Shown here: positions 55,790 through 63,778 of the stretch, piece by piece
Layout of the letters: every line of letters begins with the position of its first letter
Position numbering within the stretch: the stretch's first letter is position 1
NCBI RefSeq assembly: GCF_020176715.1
Contig: NZ_JAIVMF010000002.1
Coordinates: 1 to 64,000 of the forward strand
Source of the DNA: Stappia stellulata
GTDB lineage: Bacteria > Pseudomonadota > Alphaproteobacteria > Rhizobiales > Stappiaceae
Direction: 5' to 3'
Length of the DNA stretch: 64,000 nucleotides
Made by a program: the position numbers and the translations under genes
The notes under the pieces: model-generated
What the model was told of the DNA's origin: nothing
Databases searched by the model: none
The model's input: only the letters and a program-made list of their open reading frames with translations

Positions 55790-55938
55790 GCCGCCAACCT
55801 CGCATCGTTCCTGAAGCGTCGCTTGCGGGAACCGGCATGCGGTGGTCCCACCAACCCGTGGCCGGAAGTGTTCACACTTGAGACGCGGGAGGCCATCGTG
55901 GATTCCCACGTGTCCGGTGTCCTGCCAATCCTGCCACG

Positions 55939-56694
55939 TCATCGCAGCAGGCCGGACCGGAACGCCCGGGTCACCAGATGCGCCCGGTTGACCGCATCGA
56001 GCTTGCGGCGCAGGGACGCGCCATGATCCTCGACCGTGCGAACGGCGAGACCCAGCAAATCTGCAATGTCCCGGTCGGTCTTGCCGTCCGCCGTCCACCG
56101 CAGGCAGTCGTACTCGCGCGTCGTCAGGCCGAGATCCCTGGCGGTTTTGCGATGCCCGGCCACCGCGGTTGCGGTTTCCACGGCGAGGTTTGCCGCAATC
56201 TCCAGCATCGCGATTTCCGTGTCTTTCAGGTCGACCCGCGCGCCTCCCAGCGACAGGCTGCCTCTCGCGCCGTCGGCGTTGAACACCGGGATCGCCACGC
56301 CTTCGGCGAGCCCGTGTTCGCGCGCGGCGCCGAACACATGGTCCGCGGCGCGGGAAGGCGCCTGGGCAATCGCGTCGGACCATCGAAATCCCCGCTCGGA
56401 TGTCAGAACGCGATGGATCACCGGGTCCCGCTGCACGTGCCCCTCGTCGAAATAGCGAAGGAACCATTGTTCCGGCCAGCGATTGAACAGGATTTGCGCG
56501 CGGGCCGCCGGGGTGGGGATGTCCGGCTTGGGAACGATGCCGCACAACACTTGCGTGAGGCCGAAGCGGCCGCCGAGGCGCAGCAAGGCGCCGCAGATCG
56601 CGGTCTCGTCGGAGGCATCCCGGATCTGCTCCAGGAGTTGCAGGAACGTGTCGTGATGCACCGGCTCTCGTCCGCCTTTGCCTGATGCTCGCAT
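55939..56694 (-). CDS. LuxR family regulator with autoinducer-binding domain (LuxR solo)
   Basis: This 251-residue regulator has an N-terminal ligand domain and a C-terminal LuxR helix-turn-helix. The residues that bind acyl-homoserine lactone are present: Trp and Tyr in EQWFLRYFDEG, Asp-Pro in QRDPVI, Trp in FRWSD and Gly in AEGVAIPVF. The DNA-binding part is LTTREYDCLRWTADGKTDRDIADLLGLAVRTVEDH. No luxI synthase is in the window. The ATG at 56694 is chosen, and a GTG at 56709 would add five residues. A perfect palindrome, TAAACGTTTA, lies 27 bases upstream. Confidence 0.88.
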   Translation of the reverse strand: MRASGKGGREPVHHDTFLQLLEQIRDASDETAICGALLRLGGRFGLTQVLCGIVPKPDIPTPAARAQILFNRWPEQWFLRYFDEGHVQRDPVIHRVLTSERGFRWSDAIAQAPSRAADHVFGAAREHGLAEGVAIPVFNADGARGSLSLGGARVDLKDTEIAMLEIAANLAVETATAVAGHRKTARDLGLTTREYDCLRWTADGKTDRDIADLLGLAVRTVEDHGASLRRKLDAVNRAHLVTRAFRSGLLR

Positions 56695-56786
56695 AGCGAG
56701 CTTTTTCACCAGGCAAAGCTTAAACGTTTATCGGCGGTTTCGGGAGATCCCTTGCGGCGGTGTGCGCGCTGACGTTCCGGCTCTTG

Positions 56787-58529
56787 TCAGCCCTGTCCGG
56801 CATCCTTCCGGCCAGGCATCGTGCCTGTGTACTTCTGCCCGAAAATGCCTTGACCCATTCGGCTATTCCGCCTATCCCGATCACGTCGGAGAGGTGGCCG
56901 AGTGGTCGAAGGCGCTCCCCTGCTAAGGGAGTATACCGGAGACGGTATCGAGGGTTCGAATCCCTTCCTCTCCGCCATTCCTCTTTTGCCTACGCCAATC
57001 GCCCCTAACACCTTGAACGGCAAGGTGGTTTTCGGGGTTCGAAACCCCTCTTTCCGGCAATAGGCCGGGCGCGCGGCAAAAGCCAGTTTCAGCACCGTCC
57101 GGCGCAGGGCCAGATCTCCGTTTATCCATATTTTACAAGGGTTTGACAGGAAGCGGCAAGCGAGTTCGAACATCTCGTCGAAGTCGCGCTGCGATCCCGG
57201 CTTTTTCGCAAGCCTTTCGGCGGCCAGCAGCTTGTCTTTTTCGAGTTTCGAAATGCGCCGCTCATAGGCCGTGACGGCGCTTTGGCTTCCCGCATCGACG
57301 ATGCGGTCGAGCAATTGGTCGATCTGCCTGTCGATTTTCGCGATATCTGCCTTGAGCGTCGCCGCGATCTCCTTCGCTTGCGCAAGGCGCGTATCCCAGG
57401 CCTCGCGGAACATGGCGCGCGCGATCTCGAAGGTCGTCACGGTCGGCGTCATGCGCGCGAGCAACGCCTCGAAGTCGCCTTCGATCGTCGCCCGCCGGAT
57501 CGACTTGCGATAGCTCGGGCATCCCTTCGCAAAGCACATGTAGTACGGGTGTTTCGCCCCGGTCTTGCTTTTCGACCAGTTGGCGGTCAGAGGCTTGCCG
57601 CAATCGCCACAGGTGGCAAACCCGCGCAAGGGGAAGTCTTCATTCAGGTCCTTGCGTGCAGGCGCGCGGGCGCCATCACGGATGCGCGCCTGGATTTTCT
57701 CGAATTGCGCGAGGTCGATGAGGCCTTCGTGATGCCCCTTGCGCAAGGTGACACCCCATTCGGCGATCTCGACATAACCGGCATAATGGGGGCGGGTCAG
57801 AAGACGAATGACATCCTCATAGCGCAGCTCCCGGTTCTTGCGGCCCGCCATGTAGGACGGCTGTGCGTCGAGGAAGCGCTTCACTTCGGCTTGCGTCTCG
57901 AAACGGCCCGAGGCGAAGCCTTCGAGCGCCTCTTGAAGAATAGAGGCCAGCGGTTCGTCGCGGACCAGCAGATTCCCGTGGCCGGCAACCCTCTCGAACC
58001 TGTATCCCGGCGGCGCCCGAAACGGCCAATACCCGCCCATCGCGCGGGCGCGCATGCGGTTCTTGGTTTGCTCGGCGTTCTTGCGGCGGTAATGTTCGGC
58101 ATTCAACGCCTGCATGCCTTCGAAGTAGAGCCCGTCGGAATCCTGCCGGAATTCCAGCGTCGGACAATCCATTTGCGCGCCGGTCGCAAAGATCGCATCG
58201 CGCAGATCGAGATGGGTGCGGATATCGCGGGCCAACCGACTGATATCGTCGAAGAGCACGACATATCGATCGGCGTGTTTTTCGCGTTTGAGGAACTGGA
58301 TCAGCTCCTTGATCCCGGGCCGGTCGAGCACGCCGCCGGAGACCGCCCGGTCGACGACCGTCTTGACCACCGTATAGCCTTTATAGGCGGCATATTCCCG
58401 GCAGCGCGTTTCCTGCGAGGCGAGCCCGTCGCCCTTTTTCGTCTGCGCGACGCTGGAGACCCGGCAATAAATAATCGCTTTCAAGTCCCGTGGCGCATCG
58501 CGCGCCGCGCGGTCGTAAAATTCGGTCAT
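56787..58529 (-). CDS. Large serine recombinase (integrase) of the tRNA-Ser element
   Basis: This 580-residue site-specific recombinase starts with a resolvase catalytic domain (IIYCRVSS, nucleophile Ser25; FDDISRLARDI near 93). It continues with a recombinase domain (GYWPFRAPPGYRF) and a zinc ribbon (CGDCGK...YYMCFAKGC near 325), and ends in a long coiled coil. The C-terminus is unusual: residues about 518-547 are the antisense reading of the tRNA-Ser gene (KGFEPSIPSPVYSL), so the natural end depends on the attachment site. An AAGGAG ribosome-binding site precedes the ATG. It marks the boundary of an integrated element. Confidence 0.93.
   Translation of the reverse strand: MTEFYDRAARDAPRDLKAIIYCRVSSVAQTKKGDGLASQETRCREYAAYKGYTVVKTVVDRAVSGGVLDRPGIKELIQFLKREKHADRYVVLFDDISRLARDIRTHLDLRDAIFATGAQMDCPTLEFRQDSDGLYFEGMQALNAEHYRRKNAEQTKNRMRARAMGGYWPFRAPPGYRFERVAGHGNLLVRDEPLASILQEALEGFASGRFETQAEVKRFLDAQPSYMAGRKNRELRYEDVIRLLTRPHYAGYVEIAEWGVTLRKGHHEGLIDLAQFEKIQARIRDGARAPARKDLNEDFPLRGFATCGDCGKPLTANWSKSKTGAKHPYYMCFAKGCPSYRKSIRRATIEGDFEALLARMTPTVTTFEIARAMFREAWDTRLAQAKEIAATLKADIAKIDRQIDQLLDRIVDAGSQSAVTAYERRISKLEKDKLLAAERLAKKPGSQRDFDEMFELACRFLSNPCKIWINGDLALRRTVLKLAFAARPAYCRKEGFRTPKTTLPFKVLGAIGVGKRGMAERKGFEPSIPSPVYSLSRGAPSTTRPPLRRDRDRRNSRMGQGIFGQKYTGTMPGRKDAGQG
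56888..56977 (+). tRNA. tRNA-Ser (anticodon GCU)
   Basis: The sequence folds as a class II tRNA with a long variable arm. The acceptor stem GGAGAGG pairs with CCTCTCC (56967-56973), the discriminator is G and an encoded CCA follows. The anticodon loop CTGCTAA gives GCU, which reads AGC/AGU serine codons. The T-arm GGGTTCGAATCCC is perfect. The recombinase gene of an integrated element overlaps it on the opposite strand, so its 3' part is probably the attachment site. Confidence 0.97.
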
Positions 58530-58999
58530 TCCTTTCTCCTTTCCGCGCGATTCCCGTGTGGGCCATCCGCCGGATTAAAATTGATGTTGGTCGGCAATGA
58601 GTTGTCCGATCCTAGCATGGTCGCGGCGGTGCGTGCCAATTCGCCCGGCGTCTGGCCCGATGCCTGGACCGGTAGATGGTTCGGGTCGGCGTGGGCATCG
58701 GCTTGCGCGGCCTGCACGGGATGGATGCCGAAGCCGAGATCGACGAAGGCGGTGATGATCGACCAGAGGGTTTCGAGGAAGTCGCGTTTTTGGGCCTCGG
58801 TCAGGGCCGGGTCGTCGAGCATGGCCTCGTAGCGCGCCACGTCGAGGGTGAGGGCCGGGCGTGCGGGGGAACACTCCACCGTGCCCCGCGTATCGGTGGT
58901 CTGGACAGCGCTTTTGGCCGCATCGCCACGCACTCTAGGGGCGAGCGCCATGGCAGGTTTTTCGCACTTGGCGGCGGGCTTTGGGTATCTCTTCGGCAT
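58526..58999 (-). CDS. Hypothetical protein linked to the serine recombinase
   Basis: This 157-residue protein has a basic N-terminal part and a central helical segment, ALTLDVARYEAMLDDPALTE plus QKRDFLETLWSIITAFVDLGFGIHPVQ. Small proteins with this signature are commonly encoded just upstream of serine recombinases in alphaproteobacterial islands, to my knowledge. It overlaps the recombinase start by four bases, so the two are translationally coupled. It might act as a directionality factor or regulator, but that is a guess. Confidence 0.65.
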   Translation of the reverse strand: MPKRYPKPAAKCEKPAMALAPRVRGDAAKSAVQTTDTRGTVECSPARPALTLDVARYEAMLDDPALTEAQKRDFLETLWSIITAFVDLGFGIHPVQAAQADAHADPNHLPVQASGQTPGELARTAATMLGSDNSLPTNINFNPADGPHGNRAERRKE

Positions 59000-59010
59000 C
59001 GTCTCTCTCC

Positions 59011-59736
59011 CTAGGGCGACGGCTGGCGGGTGCGGGCGGCACGGCGCGGGGCGTCGGTGCGCGCCGTGCCGATCAGATCGCCCTGCGGGTCGTCCGTCTG
59101 CCCGTTCCGGCGGTCCTCCGGATCGGACCCGCCCCGCGTGCGGCTGCGCTCGCGCGTCTGCTTTTCCGCCTCGATCTGCGGGCGGTAGATGCGTTCGTCG
59201 AGCTCCTTGCCCCAGTCGCGGAACGCGATGTCCCGGGCGGCCTCGAACGCCTCGGCCATCACGCGCATAGCGCAGGCGTCCGTGATGCCGATCTCGCGGG
59301 CGAGCGCTTCGGCCTGATGGGCGGCGGCGCGGGTGAAGCCGAGCTTGTCGCCCGCTTCCATCATCCCTTCGATCCCGGAAGCGCGCCGATAGGCCTGCGC
59401 CCGGTGATCGTCGGTGAGCGCCTCCTCGCTCTCGACAAACGCCTTGCGCATCTCGTTCATCGATTGGCCGGTGCGCTCCTTGAAGAGATCGCGCAGGATC
59501 GTCTCGCCCTTCATCGCATCGAAGCGCTCGGTGCGCGCGAAGGCATAGGCGTAATCGCCGAGCTTTTCCCTGAAGGTGCCCGAGCGCTGGATTTCCGCTT
59601 CCAGAATGCGGGTGACCGCGACCGCCTCCTTGAACTGGCGGTTGGTCAGAAGACGGCCCGAGAAGCTTTCCCGCGCCGCGCGGATGCGGTCCGCTTCGGT
59701 GTCTCTTGTCTGTGTGGTTTCCTGTTGCTCTGTCAT
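59011..59736 (-). CDS. Hypothetical island protein
   Basis: This 241-residue hydrophilic, Glu/Arg-rich helical protein (AAREAFSGRLL-type repeats such as ARESFSGRLLTNRQFKEAV, then RILEAEIQRSGTFREKLGDY) has a disordered Arg-rich C-terminus. There is no signal or membrane segment. The ATG at 59736 follows GAAAGGAGCGAGACC. Similar proteins occur in conjugative or mobilisable elements of Rhizobiales. It may be an accessory DNA-transfer or structural protein. No known domain is recognised. Confidence 0.65.
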   Translation of the reverse strand: MTEQQETTQTRDTEADRIRAARESFSGRLLTNRQFKEAVAVTRILEAEIQRSGTFREKLGDYAYAFARTERFDAMKGETILRDLFKERTGQSMNEMRKAFVESEEALTDDHRAQAYRRASGIEGMMEAGDKLGFTRAAAHQAEALAREIGITDACAMRVMAEAFEAARDIAFRDWGKELDERIYRPQIEAEKQTRERSRTRGGSDPEDRRNGQTDDPQGDLIGTARTDAPRRAARTRQPSP

Positions 59737-59862
59737 GGTCTCGCTCCTTTCGTGTGTTGAGAACAATTCATGAACATGATAGGTATACTTTCCTATTTCT
59801 CCAAGATAAAGCCGCGCAAGATTCTTGCGTTCTATTTCCCGTAACTCCGGTCATCGTGCCGA

Positions 59863-60342
59863 TCATCGCGTCGGCCCCCGCCTGCGGTCTTGCCCCGAGC
59901 GGCGGTTGCTTGCCCGTTTGAAGTCGGCTCTTACCGTTCCGCGCAGCGTCGTCTGACGCAGGGCACCCCGCATCAGGGTTTCCAGGCCCCGCGTCTCGAT
60001 TTCATCGATGCGCGCAAGGCGGCGCTCATGAGCGGCGCGCACGTCGCGCTGCGCCAGGCGCAGCGTGTCGGCGGGCGAGAAGCGGTCCTCGCCGGCAAAG
60101 GCGGGCGTCAGGTCCCGGTGCCGTGCGCCGGCCCGGTCGATGATCCGCCGGCGGGCCCGTTCCACGCGCGTGTCGTAGAGATCGCGGAATCGTCGGATTT
60201 CCCGCTGGCGCAAATCCTCACAGCGGTGCATCAGCCGGCGCGCGGCCTCGCGTTGACGTCCCGTCCGGAGGACATCCATTTCCCGGCGCAGTGCCGCCAG
60301 ATGGAAGGTTCGGCGCAGCGTCTCCGACAGGCTCAACGCCAT
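59863..60342 (-). CDS. Hypothetical Arg-rich helical protein
   Basis: This 159-residue protein is very rich in Arg (about 20 percent), with LRREMDVLRTGRQREAARRLMHRCEDLRQREIRRFRDLYDTRVERARRR in long helices, so a coiled-coil or DNA-binding role is possible. No family was recognised. The ATG at 60342 is supported by its coding quality and a purine-rich stretch upstream. It is on the same strand as the other island genes. Its start lies 62 bases from that of a divergent + strand gene. Confidence 0.6.
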   Translation of the reverse strand: MALSLSETLRRTFHLAALRREMDVLRTGRQREAARRLMHRCEDLRQREIRRFRDLYDTRVERARRRIIDRAGARHRDLTPAFAGEDRFSPADTLRLAQRDVRAAHERRLARIDEIETRGLETLMRGALRQTTLRGTVRADFKRASNRRSGQDRRRGPTR

Positions 60343-60404
60343 GGCAGGCCTGCCTTTCGGGCGTGAATTTGCGCGCGGGCACCCCGATTTTCTATGCTTG
60401 TGCC

Positions 60405-60656
60405 ATGAGAGACTTTGACGATGTCGAGGACGTTATCGAATGGCTGGAGCCGCTCGGTTATCTGCAGTTCTGGGACGCGATCGCGCCTTACGGGATCGAT
60501 CTGCCCGATCGCGATCACTGCGATGAGGAGATCATGCGCGGCGTGGATACGACCGAGGAGATGCTGACCTTCCTCAAAGGGCTGACGCGGGTCGAACTGA
60601 CGCAGCGCTACCGGCTGAAGCGGCGCAGCTATGTCGAGACGATGTCGATGCACTGA
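60405..60656 (+). CDS. Small acidic hypothetical protein of the island
   Basis: This 83-residue protein starts MRDFDDVEDVIEWLEPLGYL and ends RYRLKRRSYVETMSMH, with a middle DRDHCDEEIMRGV. Acidic at the N-terminus and basic at the C-terminus, it resembles small proteins that accompany transfer regions in Rhizobiales. GC-rich third positions support the + frame over the antisense frame on the other strand. It is the only gene here on the + strand, so it probably has its own promoter. Confidence 0.6.
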   Translation: MRDFDDVEDVIEWLEPLGYLQFWDAIAPYGIDLPDRDHCDEEIMRGVDTTEEMLTFLKGLTRVELTQRYRLKRRSYVETMSMH

Positions 60657-60670
60657 CGCAGCACGCCTTC

Positions 60671-60730
60671 CGGTCATTGGTCTTCCGGTCATTGAGCCGG
60701 CGGTCATCGGGTGTCCGGTCATGGGCGGGC
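60671..60730. repeat. 15-base tandem repeat with repeated start-like units
   Basis: CGGTCAT recurs at 60671, 60686, 60701 and 60716, exactly every 15 bases. Read on the minus strand this gives ATGACCG four times in the same frame. The last unit overlaps the stop of the 96-residue gene. Its effect on translation is unknown. Confidence 0.75.
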
Positions 60731-61009
60731 CTCCCCGTCGCGGACAAAGCGCAGCCAGCCGCATCGGCCATCCGCCGGGCGTTCGGTGAGACGCCCATAA
60801 GGCCCGAGATAGCTGCAGCGCGTATAATGCCGCTGCGTTGGATCGCCGTAGCTGTCCGGCCCGAGCGGTTGCCAGTCATAGAACCAGATCACATGCGGCA
60901 GGCCGACGGCGGCAATCCCGAGCCAGGCGGCGACGGGGACGATCACCCACACGAAGTAGCTCACCCGCACGAGCGGGACGCGCGGCGCGTTGGTCGGATC
61001 ACGTCTCAT
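60719..61009 (-). CDS. Small hypothetical membrane protein of the transfer region
   Basis: This 96-residue protein has one long hydrophobic segment (YFVWVIVPVAAWLGIAAVGLPH) followed by a polar C-terminus with Cys and Tyr (YTRCSYLGPYGRLTE...CGWLRFV). It overlaps the coupling-protein gene by 11 bases and is probably translated from the same message. I do not recognise a family. Small membrane proteins in this position are typical of mating-pair or coupling modules. Confidence 0.65.
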   Translation of the reverse strand: MRRDPTNAPRVPLVRVSYFVWVIVPVAAWLGIAAVGLPHVIWFYDWQPLGPDSYGDPTQRHYTRCSYLGPYGRLTERPADGRCGWLRFVRDGEARP

Positions 61010-62402
61010 CTTCGCCTCCGTCTCCCTGGTTCGGAACCGGGACCGGCAGCGCGACCTTCGGGTCGGGCGTCATCGCCGCCCCTTCGAGCGGATTGTCCGC
61101 CAGATCGAAGCAGGTCGGGGCGATCTCGTTTTGCCGGACTTTGCGGGCATGGATGAAGCCGACATCCTTGACGTGAAGGATTTGTTCGTCCGCCGGCAGG
61201 CGCATCAATTCATCGGGCGTGAAGAGCGGCTGTTTGCCGAGTGAGAGATTCCCGGAAAACGCCATGCGGTCGGAATTGACCCCGATCGACGGCGACACGG
61301 ACAGGGCATCGCCCATCGCCTTGGAGACGCGCTCGGCCTCCCGATAGGAAGAAAAGCCGAACCACTGCTTGACCACGGCGTTTTCGTCGATGGTCAGCGC
61401 TTCCTTCTCGCCGTAGCGGCGTTCGATCTCCGAGCGCGACTGGGCGATCATGTGGCAGGTGCCGCCATAGCCGCGCATGGTGGTGAGCTGTGCGATCAAC
61501 GCCTTCAGGGGCGCGTTCGTGAACTCGTCCATCACGAAGACGACCGGCCCGGCCTTGCCCGTCAGCAAGGCCTCTAGAAAGCCCTGAAGCAGCAGGGCTT
61601 AATCGGCCCCGAGCCGCTCCATATGACGCACGGGCCCGACCAGGAAGACCACGTATTTGCCCGCGATCAGATCGTCATGGGTGTGCGTCGCGCCGATCCC
61701 GGCATGATGCAGCGCGCTGCCCGCGCCATAGATGCGCAGCGCCTTCAAGGCGGCGGCGAGATGCTGCGGGAAGTGCTCCTCATTGCCGCTCATGCCGAGC
61801 ACATGGCGGGCGAGCGCCCGCAAGGCCTCGTCGCCTTCCTCGGCATCGATCGCGGCTGCTTGCAAGAGCAACTCGGGATCGGACAGCAACGTCCACACCC
61901 CGCCCGGCGTGACCAGCCGGGGCGTGCGATGGAGCAGCGAGCAGATCGCATATTCGATCAGCGTGCGCGGTTCGTCCCGGAAATACCGGTTGCGTTCATC
62001 GCGCGGCGGCTCTTCGATCAGCGCGTGGCAGGCCGTTTCCGTGGCAAAGATCAACTCGCGGCGCGCAGCTTCGTGACTGCGCGTGATCGCGCCCAGACGG
62101 TTGAGCGCGACCCGCCACGGCGTCTCGGGGCCTAGCACGCCAAAATCGTCGACGATCGCGACCTTGCGCCCGTATCCGGCGCAAAGTGGCGCGCATTGGG
62201 CGGCGATCTCGCCTTCCTTGGAATCGGTGACCACGATGGCGCGGCTCGTATCGGCGATCAGCGATTGCAGCCAGGGAATGGCGCCGGAGGTGGTCTTGCC
62301 CCCGCCTGCGGCGGCAAGCAGCAGCGAATGCGCGTGCCTGGGCGCGAAGATCGGCCTGCCGTCGAAGTCGAGGCCGAGGATGCGGCGGACGGACCCGGCC
62401 AT
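60999..62402 (-). pseudogene. TraG/VirD4-type coupling protein interrupted by an in-frame stop
   Basis: This frame encodes the ATPase that links DNA relaxosomes to the type IV secretion channel. The Walker A GGGKTT lies near residue 36 (LAAAGGGKTTSGAIP), and Walker B VVFVMDEFTN lies near 284. A TAA at 61599-61601 stops the first part after HMERLGAD. The frame continues unchanged with ALLLQGFLEALLTGKAG. Homologues should have a Tyr here, a one-base change. The downstream part might be restarted separately but would lack the Walker A loop. The ATG at 62402 overlaps the previous gene's stop by one base. Confidence 0.85.
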
Positions 62403-62746
62403 CAGCGCATCCCCGCTTTTATCTGATCGTCCAGACCGGCAAGCCGGGCGGATTTGAGCGCCCCGCCCATCGCCTCCAGCCGCGCAAGTTCCACCGCGCG
62501 GGCCCGAAGGGCGATCATCGTCTTCACCGCGACGATCAGGGTTCCAAGGCCTGCAATCGCGCTTCCAATCGACAGCAGGTAAAGCGGCCACCACAGATAT
62601 CCGTTCTCCGGCCAGATCGCCCAGGCAAAACCGGCAAATAGCGCGGCGGCCAGCAAATTGACGTTGATCGCGATCACCGCGCCCGTCCGGCTGCGGGCAA
62701 AGGGCAAGGGTGACGGCGATGCGTTCGCTCGCGGCGCGCCGGTCAT
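62402..62746 (-). CDS. Small membrane protein, transfer module
   Basis: This 114-residue protein has two hydrophobic helices: VIAINVNLLAAALFAGFAWAIWP and LWWPLYLLSIGSAIAGLGTLIVAVK. A helical cytoplasmic tail (LARLEAMGGALKSARLAGL) ends it. Its start overlaps the preceding gene as ATGA, and its stop overlaps the coupling-protein start. It may anchor or stabilise the coupling protein. No family name is known to me. Confidence 0.65.
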   Translation of the reverse strand: MTGAPRANASPSPLPFARSRTGAVIAINVNLLAAALFAGFAWAIWPENGYLWWPLYLLSIGSAIAGLGTLIVAVKTMIALRARAVELARLEAMGGALKSARLAGLDDQIKAGMR

Positions 62747-63153
62747 GATCCCGCCTCCCGGGCGCGCGTTTCGGACGGATCGTCGGCGTGGTCGCTGGCC
62801 CGGATCGCATCGACGATCTCGCGGCGCACGGTATTGAGCCGCCCGTAGCGGCCCCAGATCACGCCAGACAAATCCGTGCCCCGCAGATCGCGTGAGAGCA
62901 GCTTGAGCTGCCCCGTCTCCCAGCCGATCCCGAGCGCGGCAATTCCGAGAAGGATGGCGGCGGCGATCTCGCCCGGATAGAGCAGATCGCCAAAGGCAAG
63001 TCCGAACCCGGCAAGGCCGGCGCCGAACACGAGCCCGCCGGCAAATAGCGGGCGGCGGACGGACACGACCGTGAGCGCGCGCATGAGATAGCTGTCGCGG
63101 TGGGTGACGACGCAGCCCGCCTTGGTGTCGATGCGAATGGAGCCGAAGATCAT
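62743..63153 (-). CDS. Small membrane protein, transfer module
   Basis: This 136-residue protein has two membrane helices (RPLFAGGLVFGAGLAGFGLAFGDLLY and EIAAAILLGIAALGIGWE) flanked by polar ends. The ATG at 63153 is chosen because AGGAG lies about ten bases upstream. An ATG at 63171, in frame, would add six residues and is less likely. A 13-base tandem repeat precedes it. It overlaps the following gene by four bases. Confidence 0.65.
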   Translation of the reverse strand: MIFGSIRIDTKAGCVVTHRDSYLMRALTVVSVRRPLFAGGLVFGAGLAGFGLAFGDLLYPGEIAAAILLGIAALGIGWETGQLKLLSRDLRGTDLSGVIWGRYGRLNTVRREIVDAIRASDHADDPSETRAREAGS

Positions 63154-63166
63154 GGCGAAGTCTCCT

Positions 63167-63218
63167 GTCATGGGGTCAAGTCATGGGGCCAAATCACGGG
63201 ACGGATTCACGGGTTCAG
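63167..63218. repeat. 13-base tandem repeat before the transfer genes
   Basis: Units GTCATGGGGTCAA, GTCATGGGGCCAA, ATCACGGGACGGA and TTCACGGGTTCAG follow each other every 13 bases. On the minus strand two units contain CCCATGAC, so they carry out-of-frame ATG codons between the two transfer genes. It is similar in layout, but not in period, to the repeat at 60671. Confidence 0.75.
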
Positions 63219-63740
63219 GCTGCAGGCGGGGCTTGCAAGCGTGCGGGCGAGCTGCGCATCGAGGCTTTCGACCGCAGGCGGGGTCAGCAGACGCAGCGAT
63301 CCCGCATGCAGGGCAAAGGCGATGCGCTTGTCTTCGAGCAGCGTGGTTTTGGCGCAGGCACAGCGCGTCCCGGCCTCGGACGCCGCATGTTCAAGCCGCT
63401 TTCGCCGGGCGTCCTCGGCTTGTGTCTGAATTTGATCGAGCAGATCGGCGCCCGGCAATCGACCGAAGCGATGGCCATGGACCGCGCAATAGGCATCGCC
63501 GTCGCGGCCGAATATCCCGAAGATCGTGTTGCAGCCGATCTTCGGAAGTCTTGCGGCGGGCGGATCGCGCCGCGCCGCCGCGACGTGCAAGCCTGCTTCG
63601 CAGCGTGGGGCCCAGTCGGCCTTGTCGATCAGACGCGCGCCGACAAGCGGCCCGGTGACAAAGGCCGAGGTCAGGCCGTAGAGAAGAGCGGCGACAAGCG
63701 CGCCGCCCGCGATCGGCAGTCCGTGTCCATCCTGGATCAT
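63207..63740 (-). CDS. Membrane-anchored or exported hypothetical protein
   Basis: This 177-residue protein has an N-terminal hydrophobic segment (LPIAGGALVAALLYGLTSAFVTG) that may act as a signal anchor, then a polar domain with several cysteines (CEAG, GCNTIF, YCAVHG, RCACAK and ACSLNP). The Cys-rich pattern suggests disulfides in the periplasm. No family was recognised. It is upstream of the two small membrane genes, separated by the 13-base repeat. Confidence 0.6.
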   Translation of the reverse strand: MIQDGHGLPIAGGALVAALLYGLTSAFVTGPLVGARLIDKADWAPRCEAGLHVAAARRDPPAARLPKIGCNTIFGIFGRDGDAYCAVHGHRFGRLPGADLLDQIQTQAEDARRKRLEHAASEAGTRCACAKTTLLEDKRIAFALHAGSLRLLTPPAVESLDAQLARTLASPACSLNP

Positions 63741-63778
63741 GGGTCTCTCCGTTGGAATGTGTGGGGTTCCGGTTCAGC

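Noticed and set aside
56888-56977. Protein-coding use of the tRNA-Ser region by the recombinase
   Set aside because: The tRNA is perfectly folded and is the real gene. The antisense residues in the recombinase are treated as an integration by-product.
60333-60722. Minus-strand frame with four N-terminal MTG-type pentapeptide repeats
   Set aside because: It fits neatly between neighbouring minus-strand genes, but its codon use is poorer than that of the opposite + strand gene at 60405. I kept the + gene and report the repeat itself.
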